A DNA stretch of 64,000 bases. Source: Phragmites australis (Eukaryota; Streptophyta; Magnoliopsida; Poales; Poaceae). A program made the translations under genes and the position numbers. Shown one piece after another: positions 22,787-33,861 of the stretch. The notes below the pieces were generated by a model, which searched no databases, was not told where the DNA came from, and saw nothing but the letters and a program-made list of their open reading frames with translations. The stretch is taken from contig NC_084942.1 of NCBI RefSeq assembly GCF_958298935.1, positions 9,493,501 to 9,557,500 on the forward strand. Direction: 5' to 3'. How positions within the stretch are numbered: the stretch's first letter is position 1; each line of letters begins with the position of its first letter.

Positions 22787-23733
22787 TAGGGATGAAAACG
22801 GACGGGAACGGTCGGGAAAACTCTCTAACCGTTTTCACTTTCATATTTTCTCTGCCGGACGGAAAAGAAAACGGGATAGACGGGAACGGGAAAAAACAAA
22901 AATGATCGGACATAATCGGAGGGTCGAAAACGAACCAATCCGATCGGGAGAATGCCGGTATCGGTCGGGATTCGAAAACACAAAATGGAAACACCGACCT
23001 ACAGAACCATCAAGACGTGTCAACATGTATAAGTTTAACATTATCTTCAGATAACACTGAATTAATAAGTTTAATGAACCAATCCAATCAGCAAGTCGCA
23101 TTAAAGTAAAAAAAAAATATCATATGATTTTTCGATTCACATGACATATCATTTTTTATCAATATTTGACTCAAACAATACAAGATACGAAGATATAACA
23201 ACATAAGCCTTAGGACCGAGCAGTAGCTCGGTTGGTTCGCTCCTAGTGGCAGATTGACAGGGATGGCCAGTTGTGGGTTCGATCCCTAGGATCGACCCAC
23301 GAGCCTCATCGGGGGTTTTTTCTTAGTAGTTAGGGGTATGTACACACGTGCCCGTTTAGCGAGAATATATCTGTAACGTGTATGCTTAGGACATGCACGT
23401 GTGTGCGTGCGTTAGGCGTGAGTGTGATGTAAGTGGGTTATGTACGTCATGTTTTGTACCTCTCTAAATAAGAATCACATAAACCTTAACTCGATACTCG
23501 AGCATATAATAAACATAAGTGATAAGTCTCATCCAAAGACATAAATGAGCATACGGGTAAAAACGGACGAAAACGGTCGGAAAAACCCCCCTACCGTTTT
23601 CACTTTCACATTTTCTCAGCTGGACGGAAACGAAAACAGGATAGACGGAAACGGGAAAAAACGAAAACGGACTGAAAAAAAGGGATACGGCACCGGGACG
23701 GAACGGGATTTTCCCGTTGCGTTTTCATCCCTA
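22787..23733. mobile_element. Non-autonomous hAT element with 8-bp target duplication
   Basis: The ends are inverted repeats: TAGGGATGAAAACGGACGGG at the left and the complement of TAGGGATGAAAACGCAACGG at the right. The 8-bp target duplication CTTGCATG is perfect (22779-22786 and 23734-23741). Longer inverted similarity (AACCGTTTTCACTTTCA on one side against an equally placed phrase on the other) extends inward. There is no transposase. Its 947 bp include a later SINE insertion of 264 bp. Confidence 0.9.
23213..23476 (+). mobile_element. tRNA-derived SINE inside the hAT element
   Basis: The head carries RNA polymerase III promoter boxes: an A-box-like TAGCTCGGTTGGTTC (from 23224) and an exact B box GGTTCGATCCC (23276-23286). 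The flanking target duplication is 12 bp with one mismatch: ACATAAGCCTTA at 23201-23212 and ACATAAACCTTA at 23477-23488. Size and head resemble the Au-type SINEs of grasses. The tail has TTAGGGGTATG and AAATAAGAATC with no long poly(A). Confidence 0.85.
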
Positions 23734-23741
23734 CTTGCATG

Positions 23742-24260
23742 TGCTTCCCTCTATCAAACACACATGAGCTCACAGAGCAGATGAAGCCTGAGAGCACATC
23801 CATATCCAACATATGTGTCTCCTTCACCCGTCCCATGTATATTATGTCAACAGCAGGAATCAACAGAGAAGAGATCCACTGTTGTACACCTGTAGCTGAG
23901 CTATGATCAACAGAGATGGGTTTAGCTAAGACATCAGCAGGGTTCATAAGATCTGGGCATTCGAATTGAGCCCATTCACAGATCACCTTTGGCTGAGCTA
24001 TGATCAACAAAGTGCATGACCAAGTGAATTGAGCCCATTCGACAAAACATTGAGTGGCAGTTCTACAATGTTCAACTGACCAATTGAGCAACCATGACCA
24101 AGGAGATCTCTTCACCAGCTGTTCTTGATGAACCATATGCATCAGTGCTAGCAGAACAATTCCCTTGTAGTCAGCACTGAAATGAGCAGTAGATGCATTA
24201 TGCACAAAAACCATTGTCTCCATGTATTCATGTATAATGCCCAGATGTTCTACAATTTCA
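23742..24260 (-). other. Internal region of the minus-strand LTR element; no known domain
   Basis: A long minus-strand open frame (24223 down to the hAT border and on beyond it) reads METMVFVHNASTAHFSADY and later NPADVLAKPISVDH. It contains an internal near-repeat (TGAGCCCATTC...TGAGCTATGATCAAC at about 23970-24040). I cannot assign it to gag, pol or a host gene. Confidence 0.4.
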
Positions 24261-24282
24261 GCATTTAGTTTTGTTGAGATAT

Positions 24283-24484
24283 ACTGACTCTAACCACCGC
24301 ATTCGCAAACTTACTGATATCAGCAGCTCGCCTTTTCTGAGAACTACATGTCGCCTGCTCCCTTTCAAACTTGGCTAGCTTGAAGAATGACATTCCCAAT
24401 TGACCTGTAGTTGCTCTAAGATCATCATAAGCTTTAACAAGCACCTCTGCCTGCTGAGATGCTGTCACCAGGTGCTGCATCAAT
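24283..24484 (-). pseudogene. Captured fragment of a sorting-nexin-like (BAR domain) gene
   Basis: In the same open frame as the V-ATPase piece, the protein switches near residue 55 to VKAYDDLRATTGQLGMSFFK followed by a LAKFEREQATCSSQ segment. This resembles the coiled-coil BAR region of plant sorting nexins 1/2, which bind endosomal membranes. The join follows FENTLMQHLV. About 65 residues are covered before a stop. The assignment rests on memory of the family pattern and is moderate. Confidence 0.5.
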
Positions 24485-25120
24485 GTGTTCTCAAAGACAG
24501 TAGCAACTGTAGCATATGGATCTCCACCCGTGATGACATCTCCAACATCTAGCTTCTTTGGCTCAAACTCCCACAGTGCATCTTTGTCAAGAGCAGGACC
24601 TGCAACACCACGGGGAATGTACACATCTCTTGATTTAGGTCCTGTTTGGTACAGCTAAAATTTAGACTTTTGCTGAAAAGCGGCTTTTGTTGAAAGTTGT
24701 TTATAATTTTTGGCTTTGGTTGTTGGTTTTTACGAGAAATTTTTAGATTTTCAGCACACTAAAAGGTAGAAAATTCACTTTCAGTCAGCTTATCAATTTT
24801 TAATTTATTTTATTAGAAATTAACTTTTCAGTTTTTCAAAAATCAGCAATAAACCAATCTGCTTGTTTTAGCTTTTGGCTTTTGAGAAGAAGTCATCAAT
24901 AAGCTGAAATAAATGGGGCCTTAAGCAATAGTTTTTAAGGGCGCTGGATACCATAAAAAAGGTTTCCAAGAGTTCCAGGTCCCAACTCAGCTGAAAGAGG
25001 CCTTCTTGTTCTCAAAACAGGGTCATCAACCATCAGTCCAGCAGTTCCTCAGAAACTTGAATTGTAGCTGAATCACCCTCAAGACGAATAATTTCCCTGA
25101 TGACACTGATTACGACCATG
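24485..25120 (-). pseudogene. Captured fragment of vacuolar H+-ATPase catalytic subunit A
   Basis: On the minus strand, from about 25105, the sequence codes for [16 protein letters not shown] and then, in shifted frames, a [20 protein letters not shown] block and GIQRPLKTIA. After the MITE at 24638-24920 it continues YIPRGVAGPALDKDALWEFE and VFENTLMQH. This is the N-terminal part of V-ATPase subunit A, the ATP-hydrolysing subunit of the vacuolar proton pump. Introns are absent over these 350 coding bases, which may reflect one exon or an RNA origin. There is a short in-frame duplication (ATVATV) and small indels. It is followed without stop by the sorting-nexin-like piece. Confidence 0.82.
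24638..24920. mobile_element. Tourist-like MITE (PIF/Harbinger) inside the V-ATPase fragment
   Basis: The ends are GGTCCTGTTTGGTACAGC and the complement of GGCCCCATTTATTTCAGC, flanked by TTA at 24635-24637 and 24921-24923, the TTA/TAA target of Tourist elements. It is 283 bp with no coding. The V-ATPase coding sequence reads on from one side to the other. Confidence 0.82.
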
Positions 25121-25131
25121 TCCGTCGAGGG

Positions 25132-26182
25132 TCACCTATAGAGGCAGGCAGGGAGTACGCAGAACACGGTCGCGATGCCATCCACCATAACCAGCGCGCG
25201 GCAGGCTGGCATGCCCTCGATGCTGACGTCCTGGCCGGTCACGACGGCGACGGCGATCTCCGGGAAGAGCGCAAGCACGACCTCTCCACCGAGGAACTCT
25301 TGGCCAAGAGTCACCGCGGTGATCGCGAACACGGCGATGACTGCGTCCTTCAGGTACCTCACAATGGGCAGCACCTTGTCCCTCGCAGCCTCGGTCCTAT
25401 ACCCGAGTGGCATGCAGGTGGCCACGACCAAAAACATGCTCAGCGCTGACGCCAGGAAGGACACCAAAATGTCGAACCGGCAGCCCAGGTGCCGTAAGCT
25501 GGAGTTGTTGAGGTAGCCAGACATGAGCGTGGTCTGCATGGCAAAGGTAGTCGCCGTGGCGAAGAGGGCGACCTTGCGGCCGCTCTTGATCCCCGCTTCG
25601 AACGCCTCGTCGAGTATGTGCGACGCGTGGTACATGAGCATGCCGACGATGATCTGGATGGGCAGCAGGTTAAGCGAGGGTGTCACCGCGGTGAGCTCCC
25701 TGAGCAGGTCGAAGTGGGCGTTGATGAGGTGCCCAATGATGAAGCCACCGTCGAGTACCCGCATCTGGATGAGATCCTTGGCGTCGCCCACGTGGAGCGG
25801 GTCGATGGCAGGAGTGCCGCTGACACGGGAACACGCATGTCGCGGCTGCGACCTGTCGAACAGTATGCGGGAGTCAGGTCGGGGAAGTGGCCTTCGTGGA
25901 GCACGACCTGTTGCTGGCGGCTGTGGCGAGGGCGATGCTGCGGGCGTCCGAACTGGCCGCCCAGCTGGACGTCCAGGAGCGGTGGCTCGTGTCCATGGTG
26001 GCACCGTAGGAGAAGGTCTTGGAGATCAGGGTGCTGACCGGTGCAGTGACGAAGCTGTTGGGGCAACTGCATGTTGAGAGCTCGCCGACGGTGAAGGTGC
26101 TCGAGTACACGAACAGCGGCGACGTTTCGATGTCGCTGTACAGCACACTCATGCACCGGAACGCCAAACGAAGCGACCGCAC
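25132..26182 (-). pseudogene. Captured piece of a gene for an unrecognised membrane protein
   Basis: A minus-strand frame from about 25815 down to a stop at 25132 reads RVLDGGFIIGHLINAHFDLL, then a LLPIQIIVGMLMYHASHILD segment. After it come several hydrophobic stretches of membrane-segment length (LVSFLASALSMFLVVAT; VIAVFAITAVTLG). Base composition is strongly GC-rich, unlike the surroundings. The upstream part (25820-26182) is probably from the same gene but shifts frame. I do not recognise the family. It lies on the same strand as the neighbouring captured pieces. Confidence 0.5.
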
Positions 26183-26189
26183 CTAACTG

Positions 26190-26450
26190 TCCGTGAAGTA
26201 TGTCTCCTGGGAGAATTTGGATGTCACCGTGGGGTTTGCGCGCGGGTCGGCGGGGCGCAGCTCGATGTAGCCCGAGGAGACCACCTTCTCCAGGGTGAAG
26301 CCGCCCCGGAACGCCCGCCCGTCCAGCCGCCGTATCGCCTCCGTCGCGCATTGGCAGTGCGGGCCGTCGCGGCGGAGGCCACCGAGTAGGCCGCGTATGC
26401 TGACGAACGTGCGTGTCGCGGTGATGGCTTGGCATCGAACACCTAACAAG
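26190..26450 (-). pseudogene. Captured piece resembling a GMC oxidoreductase (HOTHEAD/mandelonitrile lyase type)
   Basis: The minus-strand frame includes RAFRGGFTLEKVVSSGYIEL and RPADPRANPTVTSKFSQE. This resembles the substrate-binding region of plant GMC flavoproteins, where a GGF.LEK segment is followed by G.LEL and NP.V.FNYF. Only about 80 residues are present, with no FAD-binding N-terminus. It abuts the truncated Ty3-C LTR at about 26460. Moderate to low certainty. Confidence 0.42.
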
Positions 26451-26460
26451 CGTGGTCAAT

Positions 26461-27753
26461 GGTCTCCGCCGCCGTAGTTGCACTTGTCACCGGCGTGATT
26501 CTGTCCTGTGGTGTGATCCAACCATCGTGTCGTGATACCAGGAGGCGTTAGGCCTCTTTTCTTTGTAGATTGGCCTCTCCCCGTATAGGGGAGGTGCTGT
26601 CCATCTTTCCCCGTGCCGTTGCCCCACTTCGGCTGTGATCTGTCATCGTTCTCGTCGCCGGCCGCTGTCGACGAGCTCCCCGTCGAGTCCGCCGTACCAC
26701 GTAGTAGGCCGGCATGAATTCTTCCTCGTGAAACCCCGGTCGGTGCACTTCTCCAGTGAGCCTCCCACAGCGCGCCACTGTCGAAACCTGTTTTGGCATG
26801 GGTAGGTAGAGTGATCCTTCGGGAAGGATGCTGTTGAGGACTTGAGTTACCTGATGGTATTCATTTTCAATGAAGATGCTTGGCCCAACTGCTTAAGGAC
26901 TGAGTTTTGCACCGTCATGCTTAGCCACCCTCGTACAACCACACGCCATGTATGGTAGGACTTGACTTTTCTTTCACCGGACTGATTTGGGCATCATACC
27001 AGGAGGCTGAGAGCAACGAGCAGTCAAGAGTCCATCTGTCCTGCTATCTGGAGGTTTTAGAGACCGGCTTAGGCTTAAAAAGGGATGCTGGCCTTCGGAA
27101 CATGCAGCTCTGGTACTTGGTGTGACTCGTGGAAAAGCCCGGTAGGAAAGGTGTTTTGAGAGTCTCGATATGATTCGCTCCTTCGCTTGCAATAGTTGGA
27201 GGCTGAGCATATCACGTGGGTAAATCTGTACAATCTCTGTAGAGTGTAAATCTATTTGAATAGCCGTATCCACAGTCATGGACGTGCGAAGGCATGGTCA
27301 CACTTGAATAGACTCCGGGTGCGTGTGTCTTGATGAGTGAGTGTGTGGTACTAGAGGTACACCAGATATGATAAAAGGGACTATGGAGTGAGGTGTAGCC
27401 CCTCCCAGGACCAAGAAACCCCAGATACAGCTTGTTACTGGTTTTTGAACTACTTAAAATATTTTGAAGTCGATCATAGTTGATACAATTGGACATAGAA
27501 GAGTAGTCTCTAAAGTCACGTTCGCACCCTCACTGCTTGTGGCTTGGGCTTTTACTTCCGTTGTGTGTTTTAATGGCCGCTAGGCCAGGCTTATAATATT
27601 TGGTTTCGATTGTAAGCCTTTTGTACCTAGAACCTTACTATTTATATACAGAGTTTGACTATGATACTACAACCGTTATACTCTGCATATCAGCTACGTA
27701 ATCCAGGTACTAATACAAGAGGCACAAGAGATCCCAGTAATGTGGGTCTTAAA
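26461..27753 (+). repeat. Left LTR of Ty3-C, 5'-truncated with two internal deletions
   Basis: 26461-26790 matches about 35187-35530. 26791-27490 matches about 36645-37350, so about 1.1 kb is missing between them, and a further 200 bp (37355-37545) is missing near 27495. It ends TGTGGGTCTTAAA where the right LTR has TCTTACA. The first roughly 1.3 kb of the LTR, with the promoter, is absent. Confidence 0.85.
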
Positions 27754-27757
27754 AGAG

Positions 27758-27770
27758 TGGTATCAGAACC
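27758..27770 (+). promoter_or_regulatory. Primer binding site of Ty3-C
   Basis: TGGTATCAGAACC lies four bases after the LTR end and is complementary to the 3' end of initiator tRNA-Met apart from one base. Confidence 0.88.
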
Positions 27771-27927
27771 ATGTTTGGCTGTAGGACATGACCTTAGGAT
27801 AGACTAGCTCGTGTCTGTTTATTTCCAAAAACTATGTTATCAAAAAATCTCTTCTGTACTTACCTCTTGTCTTGGTACCTTTGAAAACTTGATATGCTGG
27901 TTCTAAGCTGTCCCCTTTTCCCGGAAG

Positions 27928-28958
27928 ATGGAAGATGAGGATTGGAACACAGTACGATATCTACGAGTGAAGGGCTTTCCCAAGTTGCTGTTGGAAGCTT
28001 GTTTTCGCCTAGGGTACACCCGACGCCCGGAGTACACCGGGCGTGAGTACGACGAGAATGGATCCCTGAGGTGCCAGGTTTTTCTGCAGATCTTCGATTG
28101 CCCGAGGCATCCCAGTTGGCGATCGTGGCACGTCAGCACCATCGGAGTACGGTACCCTGACACGTACCAGTTGGTGGCCTACGACGCACTTCAGCATCTG
28201 TGCGGGAGGCGTGTCAAAGAGGTTGCACACACTCCATGAGGCACTTTCCAGCTGTTGCTGGCCAACGAGCTGCTTGGTGTGCACACCTAACCGCCATGGA
28301 GGATGCAGGACAGGAGGAAGAGGAGGACGATGCCACCGTGTCTGTCACAGCACAATACCTCCATGCCTTGGAGCCCGTGCACAATGAGACCTATCCGCTG
28401 TTCCAGGATGCTCGCTATAGGGCAAAGGAGTCCGAGACACGGGAGAGAGCTCTCTGTATGATGCTAGATCAGACCAGAGTCCAGGCCGCAGCTGTAGAGG
28501 ACACCGCAGGAAGGAACCGCGAAGGATGGCAGAGGGCGGTGAGAGCCCATCACAGGGATTTCAACCGACAGCATGCCATGAGTGGCTCCTGGACCAGGAC
28601 GACTGCCAGGAAGAGCACCTTCAGTATCCCCACAAGTAGGACCCAGCACGTCGTCCTTGCAGGTGTTCCTCTCCTGCCAGTGCATATAGCAGCGGCTATA
28701 GCAGATGGCCGGATTGAACCCTTGCCAGTTCCTGTAGCCACTGGAGGTTTGGTGCTTGCTGAGCCGATCCAGGACGGAGATATGGTGATACCCACGGAGG
28801 ACTCCAAGGAGGAAGAGGAACCTAGCGATTGTGAGTTCATTAGTGACCGCAACGATGACAGCTTCGACAGGACCTCCGACCCCACTTCTACCCTGGCATC
28901 AGCAGGGACTCTCTCACCCGCCAAGTCAGCTATTGGCAACACCACCGACGACGCCTGA
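27928..28958 (+). pseudogene. ORF0 of Ty3-C, upstream of gag, one frameshift
   Basis: The first part (27928-28239) starts MEDEDWNTVRYLRVKGFPKL; the second continues in another frame as MRHFPAVAGQRAAW to a stop at 28958. The shift lies near 28235. The protein would be about 340 residues with an acidic C-terminal segment (EDSKEEEEPSDCE) and no domain I can name. Some rice chromoviruses (RIRE3 and RIRE8, as I recall) carry a similar extra frame before gag. Its function is unknown. Confidence 0.65.
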
Positions 28959-29267
28959 GGACGACGGGTCTTAGCTAGATAGCATTAGGAGTAGATCCTT
29001 TTGTAACTTTTGTTGTAGATATCCTAGTAGCATGATGCTCCACGAGCATGCTTTTGACGTAGTAGATCGAAAACTTTTGTACTAGTGATCTAGTGTAGAT
29101 AGTCCTAGTTTTGTTTAATACATGTTGCTTGTACTCTTGTATGGTGTTGCTTCTTGTTTGAATATTGTTTGCGTAATTGGAAAGGATTATCCTTGCTCCT
29201 ATCTTGTTTGCCCTCATCTTATAGCTGTATCTCAGCTCTTGCTTCCTCTCTTATCTTCAGAGAACAG

Positions 29268-32200
29268 ATGAAATCATCTAGGGAGTCCTCTCACCACCAT
29301 CAACAATGTCAGATCATACCTATCAATGGAGCCCGTGGGATGGGATCTCAAGTAGGAAGTATGATAGGGTCCCAAGGAAGGCACTCCGAGGACCAAGGTA
29401 GAAGAAGAGATAGGGGTGCTGATTCTCAGCCCAGTCATGAAGTCCATCAGAGCCACCGGAGTAGTCAAAGGACCCCACTACCCCCACCACCAGAGAATGA
29501 TCTAGTTGCAGTGATGACCAATCAAACCCCACCTACTGGAGGCCATAGCACAAGCAGGAATCAACAACAAAGGTTATGGACCTCAGAACAAGATGGCAAA
29601 GCTTATGAGGATCAGACCTCTGACCTTTGACAGTACCGATGACCCCTTGGAGGCTGATGACTGGTTTCAGGCAATCACTAGGAAGCTCCATGTCATCAAC
29701 TATGAGGGTCGAGACAGGGTTAATCTTGCTGCCCACCAACTCACCTGGTCAGCAGCAGAATGGTGGGAGAACTACTATGAAGCATCAGTGAAAGCCGATG
29801 CCATCACTTGGGAAGAATTCTGTGAATAGTTCAGGAAATACCATGTACCGACAAGGATCATGGAGATGAAGGCTGATGAGTTCCGTGACCTAAAGCAAGG
29901 GTCAATGACAATGAACCAGTACATTCGGAAGTTCATCCTCCTTTCTCTCTACGCACTAGAAGAGGTATCAACAAATAAGAAGAAGCAGAATCGCTTCAAG
30001 AAGGGAGTGCAATGCAGCCTGTATGTTCAGCTTGTGCTTGTTATCTACCCCGACTTCAATACCATGATGAACAAGACCCTCCTACTAGAAGAGGCTCATG
30101 CAGCCATAGAGGCTGAAAGAAAAAGAAAGTTCGCTGATCTGAAGTCGCAGGGTGGTAGGTCCCAGTGGACCAATTCCAACCGAAGGCAGAAAATTTCAGT
30201 ATTCGCAGCAGTCAACCATGCAGTTCCAACTCCGGAATTCGCGTCCTGCACAACAGCATCTACTCATCACAGTTCCAACCCAGGACAGTCTCAGTAGAGC
30301 AGCGCTCAGACTCCCGCATCTACACAGAAGACATGTTTCATTTGCCATCAGACAGGGCACTACATGAAGGATTGCCCCAATGCTAATCAGAACAATGTAC
30401 CAGCTCGTTTAGCCCCAGTAGCAGGAGTAGGACAAGGAGGAAATCAATCAGCAGGACAATCACAGAACTATGGACGGGGCCACATCAACCACATTAACGC
30501 TCAGGAAGCCCAGGAAGCACCGAAAGTTGTAATTAGTGAGTTCCCCATCAACTCAACCCTTGCAACAGATCTATTTGATTCTGGAGCTTCACATTCGTTT
30601 GTTTCTACAAAGTATGCTGCACTGCATAAGTTACCTATCGTGATACTTAAGAATCCTAAACTGGTTTGATCTCCTGCGGGAAATATCCTATGTTGTCTAG
30701 GATACCCCGGGTCAAACTCCATTTAAGTGGAGTAGAGTTCTTAGCAAACTTGGTGATTCCGAATTCAAGTGGAATAGATGTTATCTTGGGAATGGATTGG
30801 TTAACCAAGCATGAAGGCAATATAGCCCGTGCTAGTAGAAGAGTTACACTAGTCAATCATAAATGAATCAAGGTAGAGTTTGAGGCCAAAGGACCCAAGA
30901 CTGACCCAATGGTATGCAACTTGCCTACCCAGTCAATAGAGGATGTGCCTGTGATATGTGAATACCCTGATGTATTCCCAGAGGAGTTACCTGGTATGCC
31001 ACCGGATCGTGACATAGAGTTTGTTATTGATCTCTTACCTGGGACTGCCCCAATTGCCAAGAGACCTTATAGGATGGTAGTTAATGAACTGGAGTTATTG
31101 AAGGAGTAGATAAGAGAATTACAAGCAAGTGGTTTCATGAGACCTAGTTCTTCACCTTGGGGATCTCCAGTTCTGTTTGTAGAAAAGAAAGATGGGAGTC
31201 AAGGATGTGTGTTGATTACCGCTCCTTGAATGAGATTACCATCAAGAACAAATACCCACTACCAAGGATTGATGATCTATTCGATCAGTTACGAGGAGCC
31301 AAGTACTTCTCTAAGATAGATTTGAGATCTGGATACTACCAATTAAAGATTAGGAAAAGTGACATCCAGAAGAACGCCTTTGTAACAAGGTATGGATTGT
31401 ATGAGTTTACAGTCATGTCATTTGGATTGACAAATGCCCCGGCCTACTTTATGAATCTAATAAATAAGGTGTTCATGGAGGAACTGGACCGATTTGTGTT
31501 AGTGTTTATCGATGATATTCTCATCTACTCAAGGAGTGCCGAAGAGCATGAACAACATCAGAGGGTGGTTATGGAAAGACTGAGAGCACATCAGCTCTAT
31601 GCCAAGTTTAGCAAGTGTGAGTTTTGGCTTCAAGAAGTGGCATTTCTTGATCATGTGCTAATAGCAGAAGGAGTATCAGTGGACCCTTCCAAAGTTGAAG
31701 CAGTGGTCGATTGGATTCAACCACTCAATGTCTCAGAAATCAGAAGCTTCCTTGGATTGGTAGGCTACTACCGAAAGTTTATTGAGGGATTCTCAAAAAT
31801 AGCTAAGCCAATGACCAAGTTTCTCCATAAAGACGCCAAGTTCGAGTGGGATGAAGCCTGTGAAGAGAGTTTTCAAGAACTCAAGAAGAGACTGACTACA
31901 GCCCCTGTGTTGAAATTGCCAGATATCTAGAATGACTTATATTGTGATGCCTCACGCCAGGGTTTAGGTTGTGTGCTGATGCAAGATGGCAAAGTTGTGG
32001 CTTATGGATCCAGGTAACTGAAGCCGCATGAAGAGAATTACCCAATTCATGACCTGGAACTAGCAGCAGTTGTGCATGGACTTAAGATATGGAGACACTA
32101 CCTTATTGGAAATAAGTGCGAGCTTTATATGGATCACAAGAGCCTGAAGTATATTTTCACTCGGTAAGAATTGAACCTAAGGCAACGAAGATGGCTAGAA

Positions 32201-33849
32201 TTGATAAAAGATTACAACCTGAGTATCCAATATCACCCGTGCAGGGCTAATGTTGTGGCTGATGCCCTGAGTAGGAAAGTTTACTGCAATGATCTACCAG
32301 TCCAGGAATTAAGACCAGAACTTCTTGCAGAGATGCAACATCTAAATCTACACGTAACACAAGGACAAGTTCACACCCTGGTGGTACATCCAACAATAGA
32401 GGATAAAATCCATGAGGCCCAATTAAAAGATGAAGATATTCTATAAGTCAAAAAGAATCTCGGGTTAGATAAAGCACTAGGTCTCAGAATAGATCCACGA
32501 GGAATTGTGTGGTACAAGGATCGGTTATGCGTGCCAGATCGGGAAAATCTTAGAGAGTTAATCATGGATGAATCCCACAACTCTCCCTATTCTATTCATC
32601 CTTGATGTACCAAGATGTTCACAGATCTAAGGACCAAATACTGGTGGACAGGTATGAAGTTTGACATTGTAGGTTTTGTCGCTCGATGTGACACTTGTCA
32701 AAGGGTCAAAGCAGAGCACCAAAGGCCGACAGGATTGCTGCAACCGTTACAGGTCCCGACTTGGAAGTGGGATGAAATTGGTATGGATTTTGTAGTTGGG
32801 TTACCCAGAACACAGAAGGGTAATGATTGCATATGGGTCATAGTATATCGCCAGACAAAAGTAGCCCACTTTATACCAGTCAAGACAACCTATAGAGGAG
32901 ACAAGCTGGCAGACTTGTATATCGACCATATTCTGAGACTACATGGAGCAGGATCGTCTTTGGCCGAGGACCCCAGTTCACATCAAGATTTTGGAAAAGC
33001 CTACATACCGCTTTGAGGACTAGACTAGATTTCAGTTCTGCTTACCAGCCACAAACAGATGGTCAGACTGAAAAAGTAAACCGGGTCTTGGAAGATCTTC
33101 TGAGAGCTTATGTGATAACCTATGGAAAAGACTGGGAGAAAAGCCTATCATTTGAAGAATTCTCCTACAATAACAGTTATCAAGCCAGTCTGAAGATGTC
33201 CCCCTTTGAGGCATTATATGGGAGAAAATGTAGAACACCCTTGCTATGGTCAGAAGTTGGAGAGCGCATGCTCTTCGGGCCAGTGTTACTCAAGGACACA
33301 TAAGAACAAGTTGCCAAGATAACGAAGAACTTGAGAGCAGCTCAGAGTAGACATAAAGGTTATGTGGATAACCGAAGTTGAGACTTGACCTTCGAAGTAG
33401 GAGACTATGTCTACCTCAAGGTATCCCCAATAAGAGGCACTCGTAGGTTCCACGTTCATGGGAAGTTATCGCCTAGATATGTGGGACCTTACTAGATACT
33501 CGAAAAGATTGGCGCAGTAGCTTACAAGGTAGCTCTTCCGGAAGAGATGTCCGATGTACACAATGTGTTCCATGTTTCACAATTAAAGAAGTGTCTAAGA
33601 GTTCCAGAGGAAGAAGTCCCCTTGGAAGTTATGGGTCTACAACAGGATCTTCAGTGTGAGGAAGGACCCATCCGAGCCTTGGATGTGGCAACTCGTCAAA
33701 CCAGAAGCACAACAATCAGGTTCTACCGAGCACAGTGGAGTAATCACACAGAAGTAGAAGCTACATGGGAACACGAAGAGGATCTAAAGAAGGAGTTTCC
33801 AAATCTCTTCGACGAGCTTTCCGAATCTCAAGGTCGAGATTCCATTTAA
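29268..33849 (+). pseudogene. gag-pol of Ty3-C with many stops and frameshifts
   Basis: Gag starts near 29268 (MKSSRESSHHHQQCQ), shifts frame near 29595 and continues with the capsid domain (WSAAEWWENYYEAS) and a CCHC knuckle, CFICHQTGHYMKDC, near 30335. Protease follows with LFDSGASHSFV (30570-30605). Reverse transcriptase (about 31000-31900) has [18 protein letters not shown] and FIDDILIYS. RNase H (31930-32270) has YCDASRQGLGC and ADALSRK. Integrase has an H-H-C-C finger (CDTCQRVK near 32690), a MDFVVGLPR block and PQTDGQTEKVNR; the second acidic residue is Gly in the readable frame (RIVFGRGPQF). A chromodomain-like tail (FYRAQWSNHTEVEATWEHEE) ends at 33849. Stops include TAG 29827, TAG 30296, TGA 30667, TAG 31928 and TAA 33301, with frameshifts near 30660, 31195 and 32950. 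Confidence 0.93.
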
Positions 33850-33861
33850 GTGGGGTAGGTT

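Noticed and set aside
23213..23290. tRNA gene suggested by A and B boxes
   Set aside because: The sequence does not fold as a full tRNA, continues into a SINE body and has SINE-type target duplications.
23606..24223. Long minus-strand frame as a host gene
   Set aside because: Its end runs into the hAT element, the rest belongs to the internal region of an LTR element, and I recognise no domain.
28550..28945. Antisense open frame across ORF0 of Ty3-C
   Set aside because: It is the exact shadow of the ORF0 coding strand with no features of its own.
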